This document shows positions 53,004 to 61,633 of a DNA stretch of 64,000 nucleotides, piece by piece. The stretch lies in the NCBI RefSeq assembly GCF_001444405.1, contig NZ_CP013187.1, positions 2,418,001 through 2,482,000 of the forward strand. Direction: 5' to 3'. Each line of letters starts with the position of its first letter. Within the stretch, counting starts at the first letter, position 1. This DNA comes from Pseudoalteromonas phenolica. Its GTDB lineage: Bacteria > Pseudomonadota > Gammaproteobacteria > Enterobacterales > Alteromonadaceae. A model generated the notes under the pieces. That model searched no databases and had not been told where the DNA came from. It saw only the letters and a list, made by a program, of their open reading frames with translations. The position numbers and the translations under genes were made by a program.

Positions 53004-53151
53004 TTAAGCATTCTATTTTGAGGCAAGAAAAACTTGTCGATAACGAGGAGAGTATTTTGCTATTTAGTTGTTCTAAATAAGAAATTATCAACGAAGTTAG
53101 CGTCAGTTTTAATCCCTCAAAATGATTGAGTATTATTGAGGATTGGTATTA
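52988..53151 (+). repeat. Intergenic repeat copy C (MITE-like)
   Basis: About 164 bp. Perfect 12-bp terminal inverted repeats ATACCAATCCTC (52988-52999) and GAGGATTGGTAT (53138-53149). Interior has TATTTAG-TTGTT-CTAAATA, a perfect small hairpin, and CTCAAAATGATTGAG, another. The left terminus overlaps the end of the HxlR coding sequence. Best-preserved copy in the window. Confidence 0.8.
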
Positions 53152-53227
53152 TTTAAAAGGCGAGTAAAATCATAGTTTAAAGATACGTATAAGCATTGAA
53201 GTGATGAGTTGGACAAATCGCAACTAG

Positions 53228-53250
53228 AAATTGATACTCTATAACATTAC
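53228..53250. promoter_or_regulatory. Zur-like operator
   Basis: The right half TATAACATTAC (53240-53250) is nearly identical to the Zur half-site consensus, and the left half AAATTGATACT has the expected mirrored A/T and GTTAT pattern at about six of 11 positions. It lies about 35-57 bases upstream of the DUF1826 gene start. Zinc regulation is inferred from the match. Confidence 0.55.
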
Positions 53251-53284
53251 AATCAAGCTACCGTCACTTAAATTGTAAATTAAC

Positions 53285-53950
53285 ATGGCTTACTCAAATA
53301 CCGCTGAGCAGCTTGAAGTAGTATCAAGCGTCTCTGTGTCTGACGAGTTTCAAATACTCACTGACATCTACAACGAACACATCAATATTGCGATTTGGCA
53401 ACACACATTATCTTCTAACATTTTAAAAGAGTCCCAATACATCATTGAAAACGCGCCAAGCCTTCAAGAAGTGATTGCCGCTGAACCTGAACATGCATTT
53501 GAACAATTAAGCAGCAGCCATCGTGCCTTGAAAGCAAGTCCAGCTCTGTGTGATCACATCGCAGTTCTAGTCGATATGTTTTGTACGTTGTTCGAAGCCA
53601 AACGCGCTGGTGTGCGTTTGTCGGTTTTAGACAAAGCAATGTGCCCAAAATTTCATGTCGACAAAATCCCTTGTCGCTTAGTTACCACTTTTGAAGGCGT
53701 AGCCACAGAATGGCTCCTTAACGAACATGTTGACCGCTCAAAACTTGGTGCGGGCAGCCAAGGACTTGATGACGAACAGTCAGGTATTATGACAGTGAAA
53801 AATGCCATTCAAACACTCGAAGCCGGCGATGTAGCCTTGCTAAAAGGCGAAGGTTGGGCAGGTAATGAAGGTAAAGGCTTAGTTCACCGTTCTCCAAAAT
53901 TGGCCGAAGGTAAAAAACGTTTATTGCTGACGCTTGATTTGATTGATTAG
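53285..53950 (+). CDS. DUF1826 family protein
   Basis: 221 aa without signal peptide. It is recognisable as DUF1826 by WQHTLSSNILKESQYI, VRLSVLDKAMCPKFHVDKIPCRLVTTF and ALLKGEGWAGNEGKGLVHRSP. A conserved His and two cysteines (MCPKFHVDKIPC) could bind metal. DUF1826 genes are, as I recall, often found near COG0523 zinc GTPases in zinc-limitation loci, which agrees with the Zur-like site upstream; the biochemical function is unknown. No COG0523 gene is nearby here. It converges on a porin gene with a hairpin between. Confidence 0.85.
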   Translation: MAYSNTAEQLEVVSSVSVSDEFQILTDIYNEHINIAIWQHTLSSNILKESQYIIENAPSLQEVIAAEPEHAFEQLSSSHRALKASPALCDHIAVLVDMFCTLFEAKRAGVRLSVLDKAMCPKFHVDKIPCRLVTTFEGVATEWLLNEHVDRSKLGAGSQGLDDEQSGIMTVKNAIQTLEAGDVALLKGEGWAGNEGKGLVHRSPKLAEGKKRLLLTLDLID

Positions 53951-53986
53951 GCTTTTTGCTTAATTTTCTCAAATTTGGCGTGGTAC

Positions 53987-54019
53987 TTATCGCTCTTATA
54001 AAACAATTAAGAGCGATAA
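53987..54019. terminator. Bidirectional hairpin between convergent genes
   Basis: Perfect 12-bp arms TTATCGCTCTTA (53987-53998) and TAAGAGCGATAA (54008-54019) with a 9-base loop. It is placed between the convergent DUF1826 and porin genes. No long T-run follows on either side, so termination strength is uncertain. Confidence 0.6.
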
Positions 54020-54039
54020 ATCTCTTAGATTAGACGTTT

Positions 54040-55314
54040 TTAGAAGTAATAACCCACGTTAATATTCAGCCTTCTCTCAAAATCATCACTGTTGCCAGCA
54101 ATCGAACCACCAACAAAGGGCTGGTTTTTCGCATGAACCAAGTCAACATAAGTAAACAACGCCCCTGCTGATATCGACATACCTGTAATATTCATCCACG
54201 TATTGGCAGTATCATCTGACTTGTTGTAAATGGTGCCAAAATCGTTGTAGAAACTCAGTTGGGAAATAGGCCCAATATCTACCGATAAATCATAAGACAC
54301 AGTAAGATTAGTGCTGGTCGCCTCACTGGCGATGGTGTCATACATAGAGTTAGCACCTACAACGATTTGTGTCACATCATCTATGTGATATTGATACTGA
54401 GTATGTTGTAAATGCACGCGCCATTGGCCGATATGCGTTGAAACATGCAGCGCCCAAGCAGTATGGTCGCCTATACGACTCACGCCATCATGCAAACCGC
54501 CATCAAGCGCTGAAAAACCCACATGGCTTGTGCCAAACTTATGTTTAAGTTGATAAGTATAACGACCCACTAGTGTGTTATATTCAGCTAAAGTCGTTGT
54601 CGGTGCATCATGGATGTTTTCACCATTTAACCTAATCCCTAACGCATCGACTGAATAGCGATCTTTGCGCTCTTCAGCACCGCCATCAACGCCACCATGT
54701 TCGTCGTTTTTGAAAAATGCGATGTCTAATACGCTGTTTTCGCTTGCCTTATGTTTGAGTACCAGTCCTAAATCATAATCTTCTTGCAAGCCAATAAAGT
54801 AATTAGGGCTCATAAAGTAACTATGAAAGCCACTATGTGGTGCATTCCCAAATGGCACTGGCGCTAAACCCAGTTGGCCATGCCAATCATCACTGAAGTC
54901 ATAATCAAGATAGGCAAACTTAACCACGCGCATATAATCTAAAAAGCGGATCTCTGCATTTACACCAACATCGGCAATGTCGCCTGAGAAATTCAAGCGC
55001 ACTAAATCAAAGTCGATATCGCCGCCACGCTTTTCGTTGTCATCATCATACGACACCATGTTGTAGTTAAATCGAATAGCGCCACCGACATGAATATCTG
55101 GGGCAGCATTTACCACCACCTCTTTGCTGTTATGCGCTTTGATCTGTTTAACTTGTTGCTCTAACACAGCGATTTGTTGCTCTAACTTTTCAAGCTCAGT
55201 ATTAGCTGTATTGCCTGCAGCCTCAACATAAGTTGATACAAAAAATGACGACACCATAGTGGTGCTAAAAAGTGCCATCGTACAGGCCGAAAAACGAGGT
55301 GAAAAAAGAGACAT
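54040..55314 (-). CDS. Porin-like outer membrane protein
   Basis: 424 aa. An N-terminal signal peptide (ending near VEAAG) is followed by a short coiled coil (residues about 40-65: LEKLEQQIAVLEQQVKQIKA) of the kind that anchors trimeric porins to peptidoglycan, then beta-strand-rich sequence that ends NINVGYYF with the C-terminal aromatic. It resembles phosphate-type or carbohydrate porins (OprP-like); the ion or substrate cannot be read. The longer frame starts with TTG at 55344; the ATG at 55314 gives a normal signal peptide. A CRP-like site lies upstream. It is convergent with the zinc-type DUF1826 gene, so a metal role is possible but not shown. Confidence 0.85.
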   Translation of the reverse strand: MSLFSPRFSACTMALFSTTMVSSFFVSTYVEAAGNTANTELEKLEQQIAVLEQQVKQIKAHNSKEVVVNAAPDIHVGGAIRFNYNMVSYDDDNEKRGGDIDFDLVRLNFSGDIADVGVNAEIRFLDYMRVVKFAYLDYDFSDDWHGQLGLAPVPFGNAPHSGFHSYFMSPNYFIGLQEDYDLGLVLKHKASENSVLDIAFFKNDEHGGVDGGAEERKDRYSVDALGIRLNGENIHDAPTTTLAEYNTLVGRYTYQLKHKFGTSHVGFSALDGGLHDGVSRIGDHTAWALHVSTHIGQWRVHLQHTQYQYHIDDVTQIVVGANSMYDTIASEATSTNLTVSYDLSVDIGPISQLSFYNDFGTIYNKSDDTANTWMNITGMSISAGALFTYVDLVHAKNQPFVGGSIAGNSDDFERRLNINVGYYF

Positions 55315-55528
55315 AAAAGCGAATTTCCGAGGTGAGAGTAACAAAATTCGCGCAAGCCTAGCCTACTCTCTTTGTGTATTCAAATTAGGGAAAATTGCAA
55401 AACTGCTAGTGATGTAAGCGAAGAATTTAAAGGCTGTTTAAACTCGTAAACAATGTAAATGATAAGAAAATTTGTGCTGTTTAGCATAGCTATAAAAGAA
55501 GGTGAGAAGCCAAGGTTATACAATTAAA

Positions 55529-55544
55529 TGTGATAAAAATCATA
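55529..55544. promoter_or_regulatory. CRP-like site upstream of the porin gene
   Basis: TGTGATAAAAATCATA has the CRP spacing TGTGA-N6-TCATA, one mismatch from the symmetric TGTGA-N6-TCACA. It is about 215 bp upstream of the porin start, far for direct activation, so it is only a candidate. Confidence 0.35.
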
Positions 55545-55673
55545 AGCTTGATATTTTATTTTGCGTAACCGATCATACATCGTAAATTCACTGTAACTTT
55601 AATCTCTCTAAAAGCTCAATTTTCAGTCGCTTAAACCCAAGTTGACTGTTTGCTCAAGGTTTAATCAAAAACA

Positions 55674-55699
55674 TAAAAAAAGAGCGACGAAGCGCTCTT
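55674..55699 (-). terminator. Terminator of the siderophore receptor gene
   Basis: Arms AAGAGCG (55680-55686) and CGCTCTT (55693-55699) with a 6-base loop, followed on the minus strand by seven T. It is 22 bases past the stop codon. Confidence 0.9.
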
Positions 55700-55720
55700 A
55701 GTCGTACTCAGTTCAGTGAA

Positions 55721-58165
55721 TTAGAAAGCGTAAGTTACTTTTAATTTCACATTGCGCTCGTCTCCTGGCATACCGCCTAAGAACATAGCTTTGTTGTAAT
55801 ACACTTTGTCGAATAAATTGTAGATATTCGCTTGGACTTTCCAGTTGTCGTTGCTGTAACTCACACCGGCATCAAATATGCTGTAGCTTGGCACATATCC
55901 GTCAGGAATACCGAACGAAGTAGAGTGCGTGCTGCGGTTATCTACATACTTGTGACCTAAACTGAAGTTAATCGGCTCAGCGAGATCAAACAGTTCTTTT
56001 GAGTAAGTAACCCAACTACCTACCGTCACATAAGGCACACCTTTTTGACGTGTATCGAATGAATCGCGGTTTGGATCTTTCTTATCACGTGCATCTTGAT
56101 AAACCGCGTTAAAGTTAAGCTTCCACTCATCAGTTAATACTGCGTTTAAATCAAGCTCTACACCCTTAGTTTGCTCTTTCCCATCAAAGAAGCTCTTTGG
56201 TACGCTCGCGGCCGACACCCCTTCTTCATAATCCGGGTTTGCATACTCTAAATTAGTACGGCTGCTTTCAAAAACGATGAATGAAGCGACAAGTTGATCA
56301 TCAAATGCTTTAACACGTAAGCCAATATCGTTTGAGATTGACTCTGAATCTTCACGGTCATTTTCATTGCCGTAAATGGTCCCCAGTACGCTATATGCCG
56401 TACGACCTTTGGCATGGTTAACAAACATCGATACATCATCAGTAAACTTATAGCTCGCGCCTAAATTAAACGTTAAGCCGCTATCTGAGGTATCTTGCTC
56501 TGGCGTCGGCTCTGCAGCACTTGCACGATATCTTGCATCTACACCAAAGTGCTCATAACTTTGCTTAATACGGTTATACGCCACACCCACTCGCGTTGTA
56601 ATGCCATTTTCAAAATAAGCAACATGCTGTGCGCCTAAGCCCCACGCATTCACTGTTTTATTGTAATCACTGGTTTTTAACGGATCGTGATCTTCAAAGC
56701 TGCCAGTTGCCCAGTTCGGATTACGGATATCAAATATGTAAGGTAATTTACCTTCGTAAATCACTTCGCCATCAGAGTTCTTAATGACTTTGTCAGCATC
56801 ATAGATTGAATATTGCTTAAAGCGGATATCGCGATCTTCGTAGTTTGCGTTGACTAAAAACTCATTATCAACATTGCCTAACGTAAAGTCATAACGTAGA
56901 TCTGCAAAGTACTGCCAAGATTGCTCTTCGGCTTCAACTTTACGATATTCCTGACGACGGGCAGCATAAGGATAAAGTACATCATCAACCACTAAAGGTG
57001 CACGCGGATCAGCATTGATGGTGCCACGACGGTTCCAGTATACATAGTTATACGCACCGGTTTGGCGAGCAAAGCCAGAATCATAGTTACGGAATTGCAG
57101 TTGGTGGTTTAAGGTCAAGTCATCATTGAAAGCAATATTGTGCGTCAGCTTTACACGTAACTCTTCGCCTTCATTGTCTTTTGCCATTGGCGAAATAATA
57201 CCGTTATGGCCAAATGTGTAAGGCGTTAAGCCATCATTAGTTGCCAATGAGTTTGCAAGTTGTTGACGCTGGGCATCCGATAATTGCACACCATTGCCTT
57301 CAGGATCATTAATTAAATCTTGCCAGCTGGCTTCACCTGCGGTTTTGCCATTAACAGATTCAGCATTGTAAATCCGGATTGGATGACCAATTGAGTCAAC
57401 CGCAATGGCATCTTTGATATATGCCGTTGAAAGCATGATGTCTTGCGCATCACTGAACTCATATTTAAAGCTGACATACGCTTCATCTCTATCATTACTT
57501 AAATCACGATAACCATCACTGCGCTCTGTTTTAACTAGCACACGGTACGCCAAATCATCAGTAATACCAGCAGTTGAGTCCATTTCTACAGAGTATGTGT
57601 TCCACTGACCAAGCTCAGTGGTTAAACTATGTTGCTCTACAAATTCTGGTTTTTTTTCAATCAGATTGATCACACCACCAGCACTGCCCATACCATATAA
57701 GCCTGTTGCAGGGCCTTTTAATACTTCAATTGACTCAACGTTGGTCAACGAGCGTGTTGGGTTAAAAGTGTTGCCTAACCCTGCACCACCATACATACCA
57801 TCATAGGTATAATTGGCACCTAAGCCACGCACCACTAGGTTATCACCAATACCATAGTTGTTGCCTGCTTGCGTTACACCACTGATATTGCGCACAAGAT
57901 CTTGAAGATTTGAAACGCCTTGTGCGTTGATGAGTTCACTATCAACAATCACAACCGCCGCAGGTGTTTCCATCAGTGACATATCTGACTTAGTCGCTAA
58001 ACCAGAATTCATAACGACTTGGTTTTGACGACCATAAACGCTGATCACTTCAATGTCAGAGCTATCTGTAGCCGAGTTTTTATTTGTGTCTACTTTTGCT
58101 TGCGCATAAGTGAGGGGTGAAACCGCGCAGGCGGCTGCGATGAGAGATAAGCTAAATTTTTTCAT
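55721..58165 (-). CDS. TonB-dependent siderophore receptor
   Basis: 814 aa outer-membrane receptor. Signal peptide 1-23 (YAQAKV), Ton-box-like IEVISVYG near 38-45, plug domain with ETPAAVVIVDSELI and NLQDLVRNISGVTQAG, then VEVLKGPATGLYGMGSAGGVINLI, the hallmark of the siderophore receptor class, and a 22-stranded barrel ending LKVTYAF. It would import a ferric siderophore with energy from TonB. A Fur-like palindrome lies 50-72 bases upstream of the start. No siderophore synthesis genes or ABC transporter genes are in the window, so the ligand may be a xenosiderophore. The gene is monocistronic. Confidence 0.93.
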   Translation of the reverse strand: MKKFSLSLIAAACAVSPLTYAQAKVDTNKNSATDSSDIEVISVYGRQNQVVMNSGLATKSDMSLMETPAAVVIVDSELINAQGVSNLQDLVRNISGVTQAGNNYGIGDNLVVRGLGANYTYDGMYGGAGLGNTFNPTRSLTNVESIEVLKGPATGLYGMGSAGGVINLIEKKPEFVEQHSLTTELGQWNTYSVEMDSTAGITDDLAYRVLVKTERSDGYRDLSNDRDEAYVSFKYEFSDAQDIMLSTAYIKDAIAVDSIGHPIRIYNAESVNGKTAGEASWQDLINDPEGNGVQLSDAQRQQLANSLATNDGLTPYTFGHNGIISPMAKDNEGEELRVKLTHNIAFNDDLTLNHQLQFRNYDSGFARQTGAYNYVYWNRRGTINADPRAPLVVDDVLYPYAARRQEYRKVEAEEQSWQYFADLRYDFTLGNVDNEFLVNANYEDRDIRFKQYSIYDADKVIKNSDGEVIYEGKLPYIFDIRNPNWATGSFEDHDPLKTSDYNKTVNAWGLGAQHVAYFENGITTRVGVAYNRIKQSYEHFGVDARYRASAAEPTPEQDTSDSGLTFNLGASYKFTDDVSMFVNHAKGRTAYSVLGTIYGNENDREDSESISNDIGLRVKAFDDQLVASFIVFESSRTNLEYANPDYEEGVSAASVPKSFFDGKEQTKGVELDLNAVLTDEWKLNFNAVYQDARDKKDPNRDSFDTRQKGVPYVTVGSWVTYSKELFDLAEPINFSLGHKYVDNRSTHSTSFGIPDGYVPSYSIFDAGVSYSNDNWKVQANIYNLFDKVYYNKAMFLGGMPGDERNVKLKVTYAF

Positions 58166-58486
58166 GTTGCAATATGTGCTCTAGTTTCAAATCGCGCACA
58201 GGCTAAATAAAAACAATTATCATTGCAATGATCATTTAAGGAATATTTTTATTCGTTCAAAATTAAATCACCATTGTAAGTTTTAAGTTTATAGATGGGG
58301 TTTTAAGTAGGAATAAATTAACTTTTTTACACCTTTAAGGTACAACTATAAGACTTATAAATATATGAGTTATTTAAGTGGGAAAATTAAATCAAGATTC
58401 AACAACTGTCTCTCAAGTTTCACACTTACTCTTGATTTTGGGAGTTAATAACATTTGAGAATGAATATGCTGAATTCAATTTACGA
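58166..58486. other. Intergenic region upstream of the siderophore receptor
   Basis: 320 bp that hold the Fur-like site and the promoter of the receptor gene, and the tail of the TPR gene on the same strand. No gene or terminator with a clear T-run is seen on the right part. Confidence 0.5.
58215..58237. promoter_or_regulatory. Fur box
   Basis: The palindrome ATCATTGCAATGAT with flanking AATT and CATTT (58215-58237) is about nine of 14 matches to the 7-1-7 Fur consensus, with the ATCATT / AATGAT half-sites clear. It lies 50-72 bp upstream of the receptor start. The receptor's siderophore type makes Fur control plausible. Confidence 0.65.
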
Positions 58487-59524
58487 CTAAAAATTACATT
58501 CAATGGCTTTTTTTAGCCAAGGTCGCGCTTCGATGGACAATGATTTTGTTCCTAAAGCTTTTTTAGGTAATAACGCGACTTCTATCTCGAGCGGCTTAGC
58601 AATATACTTTTGTAATAGCCTTTGCAGTCCTGCCTCATCAATACTTTCAAATTTTTGCTTTAAGACACCTCTTTGCACTGTAGTATGCTTATACCCACTG
58701 AGTTGAACTTCGCTGAAAGCATTTACCCATGCAAAATAGGCATTTTTAGCATCACTATTGTATTTGTCGACTAATTCTTTCACTCTAGGCAATGCGCGGT
58801 TATACATGTCATGATCTTCTAAAAGAGCAAAAGTAAATAATAAATTTATACCCGAATTTAACTCCCCGCTTTCATATTGACTGATCTGGAAATTACGATA
58901 TGCCACTTTAAAAAAGCCATTTGCCTTTTCAATTTGGTTAAACTCAAAAGCCATAACGCCTAAATTATTATTACTAATTGCAATGGCTTTACTGTTCTCC
59001 ACCTTCTTAGCTTGCTCAAGTGTACGCTGAAAATAATCCTGAGCCTGAATATTTTTACCATAATGACGAGCAATACCACCTAAACTATTGAGTGTTTTCA
59101 TCTTATCAGCGGCATTATTTGCACTTCTCAAAGCACACAATAAAGCGCTTTCAGATTGAGAGTAATAGCCACCGCGCCTTAGCCATACTCCAAGGTTATA
59201 AAGAATATTAAATCGTTTATCTTGGAAAGATTTGCTCTCTACCATACTAAAAAGAAGTGCAAATGAAGGCTCAGATGCTTGCTCTTCGTGAAGTAATAAA
59301 GATGCCAGTATTGATAAATGGTGATACTCGATAATTAACTCGTCAGTTTTTAATTTAACTGGATCAATTTTTTTGAGTAACAATGATGCTTTTCTAGGGT
59401 TCGAATTAAGAAAATAAGCAGCCTCATTTATTCGATATTCATCATTTTGAACTGCTTTTTCTGCAAAAGCAGGTGAAATAAAGGTACTCAAAAAGAGAGT
59501 TAAAACAAAGCGCGATATAGTCAT
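58487..59524 (-). CDS. Secreted TPR-repeat protein, unknown function
   Basis: 345 aa. Signal peptide residues 1-21 (FISPAFAEK). The body is all-helical with several degenerate tetratricopeptide repeats (for example SGGIARHYGKNIQAQDYFQRTLEQA-like and NNNLGVMAFEFNQIEKANGFF), around residues 40-250, so it likely mediates protein contacts in the periplasm. The C-terminal part (about 255-345) is not recognised. Neighbours are the siderophore receptor and a small lipoprotein gene; neither tells its role. Confidence 0.85.
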   Translation of the reverse strand: MTISRFVLTLFLSTFISPAFAEKAVQNDEYRINEAAYFLNSNPRKASLLLKKIDPVKLKTDELIIEYHHLSILASLLLHEEQASEPSFALLFSMVESKSFQDKRFNILYNLGVWLRRGGYYSQSESALLCALRSANNAADKMKTLNSLGGIARHYGKNIQAQDYFQRTLEQAKKVENSKAIAISNNNLGVMAFEFNQIEKANGFFKVAYRNFQISQYESGELNSGINLLFTFALLEDHDMYNRALPRVKELVDKYNSDAKNAYFAWVNAFSEVQLSGYKHTTVQRGVLKQKFESIDEAGLQRLLQKYIAKPLEIEVALLPKKALGTKSLSIEARPWLKKAIECNF

Positions 59525-59866
59525 AATAATATCTTGATAAGATGAACCAACACTATCTTAAATAATTTTAAGCTGACTATAGCAGATAAAGTGTAAATAT
59601 ATGTTAAATTTAGAGTTTAAACCTAACCCTCTTTTTTCACTCTAAATTATTACATTAAAAATAAAAGTTTAACCGAAACTTCAACAGCATAATAAGTATC
59701 AACAAATACATCACCTAGTTCAAAATCACTTTTCGTTTGTTGTAATAATTAGAAGCATTTAGCGTTCTAAATAAGCTTAACATCATAAATAATGTTGCAA
59801 ATTTAACCATATGGATATATTGTCATTTATGCATTATTTATGTTTTTAGATAGAGAAGGAATAATT
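59525..59866. other. AT-rich intergenic region, divergent promoters
   Basis: About 340 bp between the divergent TPR and lipoprotein genes. It is very AT-rich. I see no gene, structured RNA or clear operator apart from the promoter space. Confidence 0.4.
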
Positions 59867-60310
59867 ATGAAAAAAGCAGCAATAATTTTAGCAACTTTAC
59901 TCACGTCAGCATGTGCAACTCAGCCTTGGTCAGAAGTATCAGGTAACTTAGATCAAACAGCCAAGAAAAACCTATATAGTGTTAATATTATTGGCATTAA
60001 TGGCGAGTCTAGCTTAGATAATCATGCTAGAAAAACAGTTAAACCGGGTAAAGTTCAGTTGAACTTATCTACAACTAAGCCAAGTCAAACTGTGGGAAGT
60101 GCAATTGCACAATATAATAATAAAACTGTCGAGTTAACGTTTGAGCCTTGTGTTCGATATTACGTGGCCGCCGAGCATACAAGTAGCTCAAGTTTCAACA
60201 AGAAAGAATGGCAACCGCTTGTTTTAAAAAAGCAGCCAATTAAAAGCTGTCAAAAACTACTAAATAAAAAGTCTGAAGAGTTAACATCAGACACTAAGCT
60301 TTCTATCTAA
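59867..60310 (+). CDS. Small lipoprotein, unknown function
   Basis: 147 aa. The N-terminus MKKAAIILATLLTSAC is a lipoprotein signal with lipobox TSAC (Cys16). The mature part has two further cysteines (FEPCVRYY, KSCQKLL) and beta-type sequence VQLNLSTTKPSQTVG then VELTFEPCVRYYVAAEH. The start is fixed by AAGGA seven bases before the ATG at 59867; a longer reading from 59840 lacks a Shine-Dalgarno. No family is recognised. It converges on the amidohydrolase gene, with a hairpin between. Confidence 0.8.
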   Translation: MKKAAIILATLLTSACATQPWSEVSGNLDQTAKKNLYSVNIIGINGESSLDNHARKTVKPGKVQLNLSTTKPSQTVGSAIAQYNNKTVELTFEPCVRYYVAAEHTSSSSFNKKEWQPLVLKKQPIKSCQKLLNKKSEELTSDTKLSI

Positions 60311-60316
60311 TGAGCC

Positions 60317-60341
60317 TGCCCCGTAATTATTTTACGGGGCA
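60317..60341. terminator. Bidirectional hairpin, lipoprotein / amidohydrolase
   Basis: Perfect 10-bp arms TGCCCCGTAA (60317-60326) and TTACGGGGCA (60332-60341) with a 5-base loop between the convergent stops at 60310 and 60359. AT-rich sequence follows on the plus strand; no long T-run. Confidence 0.65.
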
Positions 60342-60358
60342 AAATATTTCCCTAAAAA

Positions 60359-61633
60359 TCACCTTTTATCAACCTCAATTTCGCCGTCTTTCACTACAAA
60401 GCTCACTTGCTCCATCACTGAAATATTCTCTAACGGGTTACCTTTAACGGCGATAAAATCGGCATACTTGCCAACCTCTAACGAACCAAGCTTTTGGTCC
60501 TGTTTGAGCAAAGTTGCAGGCGTGATCGTCGCCGCTTGTAAAGCTTGCAACTCAGTCATACCAAATTTCACCATACGGCTAAACTGTTTACCGTTGTCAC
60601 CATGAGGATAAACACCCGCATCTGAGCCAAATACCATTTTTACACCCGCTTTAACCGCTTTGCCAAAACTCGCACGCTGCCTAGCACCGACAACACGTTC
60701 TTTATTCAAGCTTTCTTCTAAGATACCGGCTTTCTCGCCTTCACCTAAAATATACTCTGTGTTGTAAATATCCATTGAGAAATAAGTGCCGTGTTTTTTG
60801 GCAAGCATAATAGCTTCATCATCTAAGAAGCTCACATGCTCTACCGAGTCTACGCCCGCTTTGATTGCTGATTTTATACCCTCAGTGCCATGAGCATGGG
60901 CTGCAACAGTTAAGCCGCGTAAATGTGCTTCTGAAACAATGGCGTCCATTTCTTCTTGAGTATATTGCTGCGCCCCCACTTTAGTGCCTTTAGAAAGTAC
61001 ACCACCAGTTGCACAATACTTAATCACATCGGCACCAAATTTAATGTTTTCACGTACTTTGGCACGCACCGCCCAAGGGCCATCAGCAACCCCTTTAGCT
61101 GTTACAGCATGTTCATGGGTCAATAAATTGTTATCACAATGCCCACCAGTCACACCCAGCGACGGGCCCGAGGCAAAAATGCGTGGTCCCGGCACATCAC
61201 CATCATAAATTGCTTGTTTTAACGCAATATCTGAATAACCCACAGCACCTAAGTTACGTACTGATGTAAACCCAGCCTCTAAGGTACGTTTTGCGTTACG
61301 TACGCCTGTTATCGCAGCACGTTGAGAAGTGCGTTGTAAGCGTTTATAACCATGAACTTGAGAATCACTGGTTAAGTGAACATGCATATCGAATAACCCT
61401 GGTAACAATGTATGTCCCGGTAATTCAATGACTTTATAATCTCCCGATACTTTTGAATGACCGCGTTTAATTTCAGAGATTTTATTGTCATCAACCACAA
61501 GCGTAACAGGCTTAATTAGCTTGCCTGTTTTAACATCGAGTGCCGCATCGGCATGAATAATTAAGTCTTCGGCTAATGCTGACATACTCGCTGTAAAAGC
61601 GAATATGCTCAGCGCAATTGAGGTGAGTTTCAT
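60359..61633 (-). CDS. Secreted metal-dependent amidohydrolase (prolidase-like)
   Basis: 424 aa. Signal peptide 1-21 (MSALAED), then the amidohydrolase barrel. The metal-binding His-x-His is in GLFDMHVHLTSDS, the bridging Lys in FGADVIKYCATGG, further His in VAAHAHGTEGI and SVEHVSF, and the catalytic Asp in VFGSDAGVYPHG. This is the Sgx9260-type branch that includes Xaa-Pro dipeptidases and carboxypeptidases acting on small peptide or N-acyl substrates. The start is the ATG at 61633, with AAGGG upstream; the frame continues to 61675 without support. It is divergent from a TonB receptor gene. Confidence 0.92.
   Translation of the reverse strand: MKLTSIALSIFAFTASMSALAEDLIIHADAALDVKTGKLIKPVTLVVDDNKISEIKRGHSKVSGDYKVIELPGHTLLPGLFDMHVHLTSDSQVHGYKRLQRTSQRAAITGVRNAKRTLEAGFTSVRNLGAVGYSDIALKQAIYDGDVPGPRIFASGPSLGVTGGHCDNNLLTHEHAVTAKGVADGPWAVRAKVRENIKFGADVIKYCATGGVLSKGTKVGAQQYTQEEMDAIVSEAHLRGLTVAAHAHGTEGIKSAIKAGVDSVEHVSFLDDEAIMLAKKHGTYFSMDIYNTEYILGEGEKAGILEESLNKERVVGARQRASFGKAVKAGVKMVFGSDAGVYPHGDNGKQFSRMVKFGMTELQALQAATITPATLLKQDQKLGSLEVGKYADFIAVKGNPLENISVMEQVSFVVKDGEIEVDKR

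Larger units (their letters stand above)
55345..55720. other. Intergenic region upstream of the porin gene
   Basis: 375 bp between the siderophore-receptor stop and the porin start, both on the minus strand. It holds the receptor terminator (55674-55699) and TGTGA-N6-TCATA at 55529-55544, which matches the CRP consensus with one mismatch. No gene is apparent. Confidence 0.5.
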
